Source: JBBDIK01 sp040880465
Lineage (GTDB): Bacteria > Actinomycetota > UBA4738 > JBBDHU01
Length of the DNA stretch: 64,000 bases
Assembly (NCBI GenBank): GCA_040880465.1
Contig: JBBDIK010000012.1
Location: 124,001-188,000, forward strand
Direction: 5' to 3'
The notes under the pieces were generated by a model. The model worked only from the letters and a program-made list of their open reading frames with translations, was not told the DNA's origin and made no database searches. Made by a program: the position numbers and the translations under genes. Position 1 is the first letter of the stretch; the number at the start of each line of letters is the position of its first letter. Below are positions 42,696 to 50,743 of this stretch, one piece after another.

Positions 42696-43940
42696 CTAGT
42701 CCGCGGCGACGGGTTCGGCGGCGTCCTCCTCGCGCGCGCCCGAAGCCGCCGCGGTGTCTTCCTCGGCGTCCGCCGCGGCGGCCATCCCGGGGCGCCAGTA
42801 CGTGTTCGGGAGGATGTGGTCCTCGTTCACGCGGTCCTTGTACCGGCCGATCGTCTCGAACATCGACTCGATGAGCGTCTCGGACAGGAGCCGAGGCTTC
42901 AGGCCCAGGTCCAGGAGCTTGGTGTGTGTCGGGTTGTAGTAGTGCTCCTCTGACTCGACGCGCGGGTTCGCGATGTGGTCGACCTTCACGTCCAGCCCGA
43001 CCTCCTCACCGGCCGCCTTCACCAGGTGCGCGAGATCCATGATCGAGAAGCGTTCGGTGAATTGGTTGAACACCCGCATCTCGCCAGGCTCCGCAGGATT
43101 CAAGGTCGCCAGCTCGACGCACTGCAGGGTGTCCACGATGTTCAGGTAGCCGCGGGTTTGGCCCCCCTTGCCGTAGACGGTCAGCGGGTGGCCGATAACC
43201 GCTTGCAGGCAGAACCGGTTCAAGGCGGTCCCGAACACATCGTCGTAATCCCAGCGCGTCAGCAGCCGGTCGTCCAACTTCGTTTCGTCGGTTTCGATGC
43301 CGTAGACGACGCCCTGATTCAGGTCGGTTGCCCGCGCCCCCCAGATCCGGCAGGCGAAATGCATGTTGTGCGAGTCGTGCACCTTGGACAGGTGGTACAT
43401 CGAGCCGGGCAGCTTCGGGAACGGCAAAGTGTCGGTGCGCCCTTTGTGGTCGATCTGGATGTAGCCTTCTTCGATATCGATATTCGGCGTGCCGTACTCG
43501 CCCATGGTCCCCAGCTTGACCAGGTGCGCGTCCGGCGTCAGGTCCCTGATCGCGTAGAGCACGTTCAACGTGTTGGCCACGTTGTTGTACTGGGTGAACA
43601 CCGCGTGCTCGCGGTCGATCATCGAATACGGAGCGGACGGCATCTCGCCGTAGTGGATGACCGCCTCCGGTTCGAAGTCCTTGAAGAGGCGCTCGACGAG
43701 AGGCCAGTCGGTCAGGTCGCCCTCGGTGGTGCCGATCTCGAGGCCCGTGACGTCCTTCCAGGCCTTGGCCCGGGCCGGCAGCGAGATGGGGATCGGGGTC
43801 AGCGAATCCGTGCCTGCCTCGCGATGGGCCCGGCGGCGCAGGTAGTTATCCACCGCGTGGACCTCGTGCCCGCGCTTGGAGAAGTGCATCGCGGTCGGCC
43901 AGCCCAGGTACCCGTCTCCGCCCAGGACGAGGATGCGCAT
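42696..43940 (-). CDS. sqdB: UDP-sulfoquinovose synthase-like NAD-dependent epimerase
   Basis: This is a short-chain dehydrogenase/epimerase of 414 residues. The N-terminal MRILVLGGDGYLGWPTAMHF and central GEMPSAPYSMIDREHA, LVKLGTMGEYGTPNIDIEEG and YHLSKVHDSHN are nearly diagnostic of SqdB/SQD1. SqdB converts UDP-glucose plus sulfite to UDP-sulfoquinovose. The catalytic Tyr and Lys are in YHLSK. The last 40 residues are an Ala/Glu-rich tail not usual in SqdB. ATG 43940 has AAAGGAACC upstream. The usual partner sqdX (GT4) is absent; a GT2 enzyme follows instead. Confidence 0.88.
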   Translation of the reverse strand: MRILVLGGDGYLGWPTAMHFSKRGHEVHAVDNYLRRRAHREAGTDSLTPIPISLPARAKAWKDVTGLEIGTTEGDLTDWPLVERLFKDFEPEAVIHYGEMPSAPYSMIDREHAVFTQYNNVANTLNVLYAIRDLTPDAHLVKLGTMGEYGTPNIDIEEGYIQIDHKGRTDTLPFPKLPGSMYHLSKVHDSHNMHFACRIWGARATDLNQGVVYGIETDETKLDDRLLTRWDYDDVFGTALNRFCLQAVIGHPLTVYGKGGQTRGYLNIVDTLQCVELATLNPAEPGEMRVFNQFTERFSIMDLAHLVKAAGEEVGLDVKVDHIANPRVESEEHYYNPTHTKLLDLGLKPRLLSETLIESMFETIGRYKDRVNEDHILPNTYWRPGMAAAADAEEDTAAASGAREEDAAEPVAAD

Positions 43941-43976
43941 GAAGGTTCCTTTCGAGATTCGGAGGCGTTGCCGCCG

Positions 43977-43982
43977 TATTCT
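43977..43982 (+). promoter_or_regulatory. Putative -10 (TATTCT) before the WecA-like gene
   Basis: TATTCT lies 9 bases before ATG 43992, the first codon of a short upstream frame that runs into the WecA-like start. Confidence 0.35.
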
Positions 43983-43991
43983 AGCGGCCGG

Positions 43992-44027
43992 ATGGTAGCG
44001 CACGCGGAGGGGCGGGGGGGACCGTGA
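43992..44027 (+). CDS. Candidate leaderless upstream ORF (11 codons) coupled to the WecA-like gene
   Basis: The frame MVAHAEGRGGP ends in a TGA that overlaps the downstream GTG as GTGA, and it starts 9 bases after a TATTCT -10 box. It is the third case in the window after glk and pfk. The GGAGGGGCGGGGGG stretch inside it could alternatively be just the ribosome site of the main gene. Confidence 0.3.
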   Translation: MVAHAEGRGGP

Positions 44028-45007
44028 CCGGACTGTGGGGACCGATCGCCGCGCTGGTCGCGGCGGCCGTTCTCGGCTCGATCGGGCGCTGGCTCGGTAC
44101 CCGGGCCGCGATCCGTAGCCGGCTGGTACGGCCGCACGCCAGGCCCCTGCCCGACATCGGCGGCATCGTTATCGCGCTGGCGATGGCCGTCGGACTCCTC
44201 GTCGGCAGCCTGGTGGCCCCCGGCATCCCCGGGCCGACCGTCGCCATGGTCATCGTCCTGCTCGCATCGCTCGGGCTCGGGCTGGCACACGACCGCTTCG
44301 GCCTGCCGCGCTGGGTCCGTGGGGTCCTCGTCCTTGCCCTCGGCACCGCCTTGGCTGCCTCCGGCCTGCAACTCGGCGGGCTCCCGAGCGTACCTCTCGA
44401 GTGGCTCGGAACGATCGTGATCTTCGCCGCTTCGCTGACCGCGGTCGACATGGAAGACGGGCTCGACGGATTGGCAACGGGCGTGGCGTTCCTGACGGCG
44501 TTCGGCCTCGCGGTGATCGCAGCCCGCGGCGGCGGTCCCGAGATCCTCGCACTGGTCCTGGCCGCATCAGCGCTCGGCTTCCTCATCGTGAACGCCCCGC
44601 CGGCGGCGGTGTTCCTCGGGAACAACGGCACGTATCTGCTCGGTGCCGGTCTCGCCATCGTGACGATCGCGATCGGTCGCACCGTCCCACTGTTGCTCGG
44701 CGCGCTGACCTGCTTCGGTCTGCTCTGGGTCGAACTGCTCCTCGCGGCGATCCGCCGCGTCACGCGTGGGTCTCCGGTCACTGCTGGATACGGCGCACAC
44801 CTCTACGACCAGATGCTCGCACGCGGCCTCACTACCTACCGGGCGCTGGTCGTTTCATACATCCTTCAGGTCGCGTTCGTTGCGGCTGGTGTCGCGATCG
44901 CGTCGGTCCTGTCGGAACTCGCGGCCGCCGTTTTCGCGGTGGTATGGCTCGCCGCGCTCGGTGCGTTGTTCGCCGGGAGGTTCGTCAGCTACAAGGTCGG
45001 CGGCTGA
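44024..45007 (+). CDS. WecA/MraY-like polyprenyl-phosphate sugar-phosphate transferase, divergent
   Basis: This is a 327-residue integral membrane protein with about 9-10 helices, similar to WecA/TagO. The second Asp motif is VDMEDGLDGLATG and the C-terminal region VFLGNNGTYLLGAG. In active enzymes these read DGxDGLA and FLGDxGS, and an earlier loop has adjacent Asp residues. Here that loop reads GLGLAHDRFG, and Asp is Asn in FLGNNG. It may be a diverged or inactive form, or have changed substrate. It is divergent from sqdB and may belong to the same envelope-glycan system. GTG 44024 overlaps a short upstream frame. Confidence 0.75.
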   Translation: MTGLWGPIAALVAAAVLGSIGRWLGTRAAIRSRLVRPHARPLPDIGGIVIALAMAVGLLVGSLVAPGIPGPTVAMVIVLLASLGLGLAHDRFGLPRWVRGVLVLALGTALAASGLQLGGLPSVPLEWLGTIVIFAASLTAVDMEDGLDGLATGVAFLTAFGLAVIAARGGGPEILALVLAASALGFLIVNAPPAAVFLGNNGTYLLGAGLAIVTIAIGRTVPLLLGALTCFGLLWVELLLAAIRRVTRGSPVTAGYGAHLYDQMLARGLTTYRALVVSYILQVAFVAAGVAIASVLSELAAAVFAVVWLAALGALFAGRFVSYKVGG

Positions 45008-45042
45008 CTCGGCCGTGTCCGGCCGATCCCGAAGGGACTCTC

Positions 45043-46047
45043 CTAGATCTGCACCGTCTCGCCCGCACCAGTAGCGATCGCACGTTCCAACACGAGCGCA
45101 GCCGCCGCCACGTCCTGGACGCCGACCCCCGTCAGATCGCACACCGTGAGCTGATCACGTGATGTTCGGCCGGGGCGCGTTCCCGCGACGACCTCGCCGA
45201 GTTCCGCGGCAGCGACCGCGTCCGCGATCACCCGATCTTCCAGCGCGTGATGCAGTTCGCCCCGTTCGGCACATTGGGGGCGCGAGTCCACCACCAGGAC
45301 ATCCGCGCGTCCTAGGATCTCGGTGGCGAGTTCCTGCTTGTCCGGCCCGTCCGAGCCGACCGCCGTCACATGTGCGCTGGGCGAGAGCCAGTCCGCTTCC
45401 ACCAGCGGCTCACGGCTGGCGGTGCACGTGATGACCACATCCGCGCCCTCGACCGCCTCACGCACGGTCGGCGCGACCGAGGTCCGCAGGCCGTCCGGCA
45501 AACCCGGGCGACCTACAAGGTCGTCGACGCACGCCCGCGCCTTGTCCTCGTCCCGGCCCCAGACGCGTACCTCGCCGAACGACCGTGCCTGCACCAGCGC
45601 ATCGAGTTGGTAGCGCGCCTGTGCCCCCGTCCCGACCACCGCAACGACCGACACATCCTCCGGCGCCAACAGCGATGCGGCGAGTCCTCCCGCCGCCCCG
45701 GTCCGCAGGTCCGTGATGAACCCGTTGTCGAACATCAACGCTCGAGGCGCGCCGGTCGCCGCGTCGAACGCGAGCACGATGCCGTCCGACGTCGCCAGCC
45801 CGAGGGCCGCGTTCCCGGGGAAGCCCGAGGCGAACTTCGCCGCGTAGATCACGCCACCGTGAAGGTACCCGGCTTTGATGTGGATCTCGGCCGCGGCCTC
45901 GGGTACGTTCAGATGGATCACCGCAGGGAGTTCGGCCGCGCCGGACGAGTACGCCGCGAACGCGCTGCGCATCGCCTCGATACACGAGCCCATGTCTAGG
46001 GCGGAACGGATCTCTTCCTCGCGGATCAGCAGCACGGGTCGGCTCAC
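45043..46047 (-). CDS. Ornithine cyclodeaminase / mu-crystallin family protein
   Basis: This is a 334-residue NAD(P)-dependent enzyme of the ornithine cyclodeaminase/alanine dehydrogenase (mu-crystallin) family. The Rossmann motif is VVAVVGTGAQARYQLDAL; the N-terminal substrate segment has EIHIKAGYL and VIYAAKFASGFPGN. The Asp/Lys pair expected for catalysis lies in these regions, but ornithine versus other amino or ketimine substrates cannot be told. GTG 46047 lies 7 bases behind TAGGCT (minus sense), so the mRNA is probably leaderless. It is divergent from an aminotransferase, which suggests common amino-acid metabolism. Confidence 0.85.
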   Translation of the reverse strand: MSRPVLLIREEEIRSALDMGSCIEAMRSAFAAYSSGAAELPAVIHLNVPEAAAEIHIKAGYLHGGVIYAAKFASGFPGNAALGLATSDGIVLAFDAATGAPRALMFDNGFITDLRTGAAGGLAASLLAPEDVSVVAVVGTGAQARYQLDALVQARSFGEVRVWGRDEDKARACVDDLVGRPGLPDGLRTSVAPTVREAVEGADVVITCTASREPLVEADWLSPSAHVTAVGSDGPDKQELATEILGRADVLVVDSRPQCAERGELHHALEDRVIADAVAAAELGEVVAGTRPGRTSRDQLTVCDLTGVGVQDVAAAALVLERAIATGAGETVQI

Positions 46048-46135
46048 GCCTGAGAGCCTACCCCGACCGGCGGTCAGTATCCGCTCTGCTAGCCTTCCGA
46101 ACGGCCGCAGCCCGGCGCAGACAGGAGGTAGTGCG

Positions 46136-47269
46136 TTGCGCATCGAACCGTTCCGCATGGAGAGGACCCAGTGTCTCTGGGAGAACCTCATCGACTACAA
46201 CCTCTCCGAGAGCGGAGTTTCGCCCCTCCGCGTCGAGGAACTGCTCGGTGATGAACTCAGTACCGGCGATTTCCTGAACAGCAAACTCAGCTATTCCTGG
46301 GCGGGTGGATCGCCCGATCTGCGTGAGCGCATCGCCGACTTCTACGGCGCCGGACCCGAGAACGTTCGCGTCACCAACGGAAGCTCAGAGGCGAACTTCA
46401 TGGAGTTCTGGGGGCTGCTGGAGAAGGGCGACCGGGCGGCCATCATGATCCCGAACTACCTGCAGACGTGGGGCCTCGCGCGCCACTTCACCGGCCGCGC
46501 GGACCCGTACAAGATGGTCTTGCGCAAGGAGAACGGCGTCGCGCGGTGGGCGCTAGACGTCGAGGGCCTTCACCGGGCCGTCACCAAGCGCACGAAGTTG
46601 ATCCTGGTCACGAACCCGAACAATCCGACGGGCTCGGTCCTGACCGAGGACGAGATGGACGAGATCGTGCGGGTCGCCCGCAAGGTTGGTGCCTGGATCG
46701 TGAGCGACGAGGTCTACCGTGGCGCCGAACTGGCCGGCCGAACGTCGCCGACGTTCTTCGGGCGCTACTCGCGGGTCCTGGTGACCGGCGGTTTGTCCAA
46801 GGCGTTCGGACTCCCGGGGCTGCGGATCGGCTGGATCGTCGGGCAAGCCAAGATGGTCGAGAAGCTCGAGGGCTACCACGACTATCTGACCCTCACGCTG
46901 TCCTCGCTCTCGGATCGCCTGGCGACCGTCGCGATGGAGCCGAAGCGGCGCGAGCAGCTGCTCGACCGTACGCGCGGGATCCTGCGCACGCAGTTCCCGA
47001 TGTTGAAGGAGTGGATCGACGAGCGCCCCGACGTCCTCGCGTGCACGCCTCCGGACGCCGGAGCCATCGCGGTCCTCGGCTACAAGCTCCCGATCACCTC
47101 GACCAAGCTCTTCGACCGGCTGCGCGACGAGAAGTCGGTGCTGATCACGCCGGGCGCGCACTTCGGCTTGACGGGCAAGTACTTCCGGGTGGGATACGGC
47201 TACGACATGGAAACGACCCTCAAGGGCCTGGCCCTGATCGGTGATTTCATCGACGAGGTCCGCACCTGA
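46136..47269 (+). CDS. Pyridoxal-phosphate aminotransferase, class I/II
   Basis: This is a 377-residue fold-type I aminotransferase. The PLP contact TNPNNPTGSVLTEDEM, VSDEVYRGAE and the lysine-bearing GGLSKAFGLPGLRIGWI are clear, and the C-terminal arginine region is GKYFRVGYG. TTG 46136 is chosen because ACAGGAGGTAG lies just upstream and the family begins with a short basic lead-in (RIEPFRMER). Substrate is unknown; the divergent cyclodeaminase-like gene hints at amino- or imino-acid turnover. The following LLM gene starts at its stop (TGATG). Confidence 0.9.
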   Translation: MRIEPFRMERTQCLWENLIDYNLSESGVSPLRVEELLGDELSTGDFLNSKLSYSWAGGSPDLRERIADFYGAGPENVRVTNGSSEANFMEFWGLLEKGDRAAIMIPNYLQTWGLARHFTGRADPYKMVLRKENGVARWALDVEGLHRAVTKRTKLILVTNPNNPTGSVLTEDEMDEIVRVARKVGAWIVSDEVYRGAELAGRTSPTFFGRYSRVLVTGGLSKAFGLPGLRIGWIVGQAKMVEKLEGYHDYLTLTLSSLSDRLATVAMEPKRREQLLDRTRGILRTQFPMLKEWIDERPDVLACTPPDAGAIAVLGYKLPITSTKLFDRLRDEKSVLITPGAHFGLTGKYFRVGYGYDMETTLKGLALIGDFIDEVRT

Positions 47270-48099
47270 TGCGACTGGCGCTGGACGTCGCGCAGCACCA
47301 GCTCACGTACGCCGAGGTGCTCGAGCGCGTCCGCTACGCCGAGGAGGTCGGGTTCGACGGTGCCTGGGTCTTCGACCACTTCGAGCCGCTCTATGGCGAC
47401 CCGGACGGACCGTGTCTTGAGTCGTGGACGCTGCTCGGCGCGCTCGCCGCGTCGACCACCAGCATCCGCCTCGGGACGCTCGTCAGCGGCATGACCTACC
47501 GGCATCCGTCGATCCTGGCGACGGAGGCGGTTACCGTCGATCAGATCTCCGGCGGACGGCTCGAGATCGGGCTCGGTGCGTCCTGGCACGAGGACGAACA
47601 CGCCGAGCTCGGCATCCCGTTCCCGGCGTTCGCGCAGCGTGCGGAGCGGCTCGAGGAGGGCATCGAGGTCATGCGCGCGTTGATGACCGAGGAGGCCGCT
47701 TCCTTCGAGGGTGAGCATTTCCAACTCGACGATGCGAACTACAACCCGAAGCCCATCCAGCAGCCTCACCCCCCGATCTGGATCGGCGCTGAAGGCGAGA
47801 AGGTGATGCTTCCGATCGTCGCGCGGCAGGCCGACGCATGGCACACCTACGGGACCGACGAGGAGCTGGCCAAGCGATCTGCCCGTCTCGATGATCTGGC
47901 CGAGTCCTACCAGCGCGACCCTGAGTCGATCCTGCGGGCGACGGATGTCTCGATTTCCGAGGACTTCGACGATGTCCGAAAGCGGGCGGAGTCGCTTCGC
48001 GAGCTGGGGTTCTCCTACCTGGTCGTCTCCTGGCCGACCGAGGGCTGGGACCGCGTCGAGGAGTTCGTCACCAAGGTCATGCCGGAACTCGTGGGATAG
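47269..48099 (+). CDS. LLM-class F420-dependent oxidoreductase
   Basis: This is a 276-residue luciferase-like TIM-barrel oxidoreductase, close to the F420-dependent families common in actinobacteria. Features are GFDGAWVFDHFEPL, the RLGTLVSGMTYRHPSILA segment and ISGGRLEIGLGASWHEDEH. QQPHPPIWIGAEGEK follows. It is co-transcribed with the aminotransferase, since the start overlaps its stop. Substrate unknown. It is related only distantly to the copy at 6652-7554. Confidence 0.88.
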   Translation: MRLALDVAQHQLTYAEVLERVRYAEEVGFDGAWVFDHFEPLYGDPDGPCLESWTLLGALAASTTSIRLGTLVSGMTYRHPSILATEAVTVDQISGGRLEIGLGASWHEDEHAELGIPFPAFAQRAERLEEGIEVMRALMTEEAASFEGEHFQLDDANYNPKPIQQPHPPIWIGAEGEKVMLPIVARQADAWHTYGTDEELAKRSARLDDLAESYQRDPESILRATDVSISEDFDDVRKRAESLRELGFSYLVVSWPTEGWDRVEEFVTKVMPELVG

Positions 48100-48155
48100 C
48101 ATCGGCTCGAGGGGCCCACGCCGGCTGGCGGGGTCCGGGGAAGGAGTGGTTCGCA

Positions 48156-48434
48156 GTGAGGTTCCTCAAGACCTTGTTCAAGCTGGCGTTCATCGCGCTG
48201 GTGATCGCCGCCATCGCCGAGGAACTGCGCAAGCCCCGCGGGCAGCGTGAGGGCTTCGGCCGCGTCGCAGGTCTGGTGCCGTACGACTTCCGGATCCCGA
48301 CGCCCGACCGCTTCAAGGACCGGATGTGGAACCCCAACGACGACCGACTGATCACCGAGACCCCGTTCGGGGTCGGCTGGAGCTTGAACCTCGCCCGGTT
48401 GCGTCCGCGGCAACCGGATGTCAGCTGGAACTAG
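48156..48434 (+). CDS. DUF5808-like small membrane protein
   Basis: This is a 92-residue protein with one N-terminal membrane helix (about 4-20). A basic stretch and a C-terminal WNPNDDRLITETPFGVGWSL segment follow, reminiscent of DUF5808. The function is unknown. GTG 48156 has AAGGAG upstream. The 246 bases between its end and the next gene hold no convincing gene, only a GGCGCC-CTC-GGCGCC hairpin near 48525-48540. Confidence 0.65.
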   Translation: MRFLKTLFKLAFIALVIAAIAEELRKPRGQREGFGRVAGLVPYDFRIPTPDRFKDRMWNPNDDRLITETPFGVGWSLNLARLRPRQPDVSWN

Positions 48435-48680
48435 CGGAAATAGGAAGAGCCGGGGGAACGGCGCTGGGGCGCCGGCACGTTCGGAAGCCGTAACTCGTTC
48501 AGGTTGGTTGTCGGCCCTGGTGTCCGGCGCCCTCGGCGCCGTACTCGCGAGGCATGGAGGAAGGGACCCATTCAGGTCGGGCCCAGCGCTCCCCGCTCAC
48601 GTAACCCCAGCTCATGTCACCATCATCGGGCATGTGGAGGGGTGAGGTAAGCATGTGCGGGGCAAGATGACCCCGACTGA

Positions 48681-49301
48681 CTAGCCCTGTTCTTCGAGCG
48701 AATCCCAACCTGGAACCAGGGTCGGGCGGTTCCACTCGGGCTTCGGACGCCAGTCCTGCCAGGTGTCGTCGAACGGTTCTGCCTTCCCCTCGATCATGTC
48801 GATCGCGCGCTTGCTCTCCGCGCGGAACCCGGCGATCTGGTCGGCGGTGAACAGGCCGCTCTCGATGGCCTCGTCCAGTTCGTGTTCGTCCTTGATGAAC
48901 CAACCGCGGTGCGGCTTGATCACGATGTCCAGGACGTGGTCGATGGTGTCGAACCCGAGCGAGGTACGCCGCAGCGGCTCCTGCAGGTTCACGTACCAGC
49001 CGAGGAAGGCGCCGGAGTCGGCGTGCCAGGACATCAGGACGGCGAAGCTCGTGTCCGGCCAGGCGAAGGACAGGACCCGGCGGTTGCTCGAGTAGGCGTT
49101 GACCAGGAGCCACGGTTCGGCGGTCGGGACGTGAAGGTAGGGGCCCTTGCGGTCGGCGGCGCGCATCTTCTCGGCCTTGGGGGGGACGTAGAGCATGATG
49201 CGCTCGTCGGTGTCCTCGACCACCGTGGCAGCGCGCGCTTCCCAGATGCGCGAGTCCCACAGCTCACGGAGGACGATCGGGTCTCCAGCGGCGAACGTCA
49301 T
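48681..49301 (-). CDS. DUF402 family protein
   Basis: This is a 206-residue DUF402 protein. The family includes nucleoside di/triphosphate phosphatases and tRNA-hydrolysing proteins. Typical residues are in WYVNLQEPLRRTSLGFDTID, which leads to DHVLDIVIKP with metal-binding acidic residues, and IKDEHELDEA. ATG 49301 is 6 bases behind TACAGT (minus sense, 49308-49313), so the mRNA looks leaderless. No partner genes are obvious. Confidence 0.85.
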   Translation of the reverse strand: MTFAAGDPIVLRELWDSRIWEARAATVVEDTDERIMLYVPPKAEKMRAADRKGPYLHVPTAEPWLLVNAYSSNRRVLSFAWPDTSFAVLMSWHADSGAFLGWYVNLQEPLRRTSLGFDTIDHVLDIVIKPHRGWFIKDEHELDEAIESGLFTADQIAGFRAESKRAIDMIEGKAEPFDDTWQDWRPKPEWNRPTLVPGWDSLEEQG

Positions 49302-49393
49302 CGCGCCACTGTAGCGGGACGGACGACGCCTGGCGAGCGGGCGGCTGGAGTCCGACCTCAAGCCCGGAACCGGGGCCTGTCGATACCTGATAG

Positions 49394-49921
49394 ATGGAAG
49401 AGCCGAAGCCAGAGGCAGCAGGTGAGCCCACCCGGCAGGCGAAGAGGAAGTCTCATCCCGTTCGTGTCGCGCTGATCACGATCGGCTGCATAGCCGTAGT
49501 TGTAATCGTTGTAATCTTCGTGGGCAATCCGACCTACGACAACAGGGAGAGTGCGCAGCGCAAGGCCGCCCAGTCGAGCCTCCGGAACGCGATGGCCGCA
49601 GCGAAGACCGTGTATGTCGAACGGGACGACTACGGCTTGGTGTCTGCGAAGACGCTGATGAAGTTGGAACCCATTCTGACGTTTACGTCTGGGGAGTCGA
49701 AGGGCCCGCTTGAGGTGGCCTGGCGTGTCGATGATGTCGTGACGGAGGAAGCGACGTTCCCTGACACGCAGTTCAGTGCCGCGGTTCGGTCCGAGAGCGG
49801 GGAATGCATGTACATCAGCGACGCCGCCGCCCCGCCTTTCCACGGCGGAACGTTCTACGGATCCGGCGACGTCTGTACCGCCGATGCCGCTCGCCAGGGC
49901 GCGACCAACACAACTTGGTGA
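49394..49921 (+). CDS. Pilin-like single-pass membrane protein
   Basis: This is a 175-residue protein with a polar N-terminus (about 22 residues), one hydrophobic helix (about 24-43) and an ectodomain. The segment AQRKAAQSSLRNAMAAAKTVY matches the pattern that follows the N-terminal helix in actinobacterial type IV pilins and pseudopilins. The GFTLIE-type cleavage motif is missing, so it is probably a pilin-derived membrane protein that is not assembled in the usual way. Two cysteines (GECMY and GDVCT) could form the C-terminal disulfide of pilins. Confidence 0.55.
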   Translation: MEEPKPEAAGEPTRQAKRKSHPVRVALITIGCIAVVVIVVIFVGNPTYDNRESAQRKAAQSSLRNAMAAAKTVYVERDDYGLVSAKTLMKLEPILTFTSGESKGPLEVAWRVDDVVTEEATFPDTQFSAAVRSESGECMYISDAAAPPFHGGTFYGSGDVCTADAARQGATNTTW

Positions 49922-49981
49922 GTCTTGTGGAGCGTTATGTGTGATGTGGGTCACTGCGCGCTTCGGCGGAGGATGTCACCC

Positions 49982-50010
49982 TTGCGAGATGGATGCCGCT
50001 AGCGTACGAT
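49982..50010 (+). promoter_or_regulatory. Promoter of vapBC (TTGCGA - 17 bases - TACGAT)
   Basis: A -35 TTGCGA and a -10 TACGAT with the ideal 17-base spacer end 8 bases before ATG 50019. The antitoxin mRNA is therefore probably leaderless, which decides against the upstream in-frame ATG at 49989. Confidence 0.6.
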
Positions 50011-50018
50011 TCACTGAC

Positions 50019-50288
50019 ATGAAGCGTACAGATGAACCGAAAGGTGTGAGTCTCACCGAGCTCCGCGACGACCTTGGTCGCTACGTCGACCGCGCGTCGT
50101 CGGGGGAAGAGATCACGATCACCGACCGCGGCCGGCCGGTGGCTCGGTTGTCGCCGCTGCGTGACGCCGTCGACGAGCTGATCGCTCAGGGCCGGGCGCG
50201 GCCGCCGCTGAGGCCGCGTCGTCCGGCCAGCGAACGGCCCGCACCGATCAAGGTCAAAGGCACCGTCTCGGACCTGATCCGTCGATGA
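50019..50288 (+). CDS. vapB: Type II antitoxin, Phd/YefM (VapB-like)
   Basis: This 89-residue antitoxin holds a Phd/YefM DNA-binding domain (about 8-55: VSLTELRDDLGRYVDRASSG, ITITDRGRPVARLSPL). A basic, proline-rich C-terminal arm would wrap the toxin. It should bind and neutralise the PIN toxin encoded next and repress its own promoter. The toxin ATG overlaps its stop (ATGA). The pair lies just upstream of a low-GC cassette and a flavoprotein gene, a typical position for mobile defence or stability modules. Confidence 0.88.
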   Translation: MKRTDEPKGVSLTELRDDLGRYVDRASSGEEITITDRGRPVARLSPLRDAVDELIAQGRARPPLRPRRPASERPAPIKVKGTVSDLIRR

Positions 50289-50704
50289 AACTCGTGTTCG
50301 ATACGTCGGCCTTGGTGAAGCTGCTCGTCGAGGAGGAGGGATCCGACGAGGCCGACGTCCTGTGGGAGCAGCCGGGTCGGCGCCATGCCAGCGCCATCGT
50401 GCTCCCGGAGGCACGATCGGCCATCCGTGCGGCGGAACGGGCTGGTCGGATCTCACGTCCCCGATCCGCCCGAGTCCGGGATGAACTCCGAACGTATTGG
50501 GACGAGGTGGTGGTCATCGGCGTGGACGATCCGATGGCTCGCAGAGCTGCCGAGATCGCCGACGGGACCGGGCTCAAGGGCGCCGACGCGATCCACGTCG
50601 CGACGGGTCTCGCCGTCGGGGCCGAGGACACGGTCCTCGTCACCTGGGACCGGGCGATGGCCAACGCGGCGACCGAACTCGGTCTCGCCGTAGCCCCCGC
50701 GTAG
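50285..50704 (+). CDS. vapC: Type II toxin, PIN-domain ribonuclease VapC
   Basis: This is a 139-residue PIN-domain endoribonuclease. The four acidic metal ligands are visible: Asp 6 (LVFDTSALVK), Glu near 44 (LPEARSAI), Asp near 100 (GADAIHVATG) and Asp near 118 (TWDRAMANAA). Length and gene order are normal for VapC, with antitoxin first and a 4-base overlap. Targets of VapC toxins are usually tRNA or rRNA; the specific target is not known here. Confidence 0.92.
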   Translation: MKLVFDTSALVKLLVEEEGSDEADVLWEQPGRRHASAIVLPEARSAIRAAERAGRISRPRSARVRDELRTYWDEVVVIGVDDPMARRAAEIADGTGLKGADAIHVATGLAVGAEDTVLVTWDRAMANAATELGLAVAPA

Positions 50705-50729
50705 CCACAGCGTCCGCGCATCTGGCGCC

Positions 50730-50735
50730 TAGACT
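50730..50735 (+). promoter_or_regulatory. Putative -10 (TAGACT) of a leaderless flavoprotein mRNA
   Basis: TAGACT lies 8 bases before the ATG of the sarcosine-oxidase-like gene, consistent with leaderless transcription. Confidence 0.45.
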
Positions 50736-50743
50736 CTCCGACC

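Noticed and set aside
48418..48645. Possible 75-residue gene after the DUF5808-like gene
   Set aside because: No ribosome site, no family pattern, and it starts inside the previous gene's end. Treated as intergenic.
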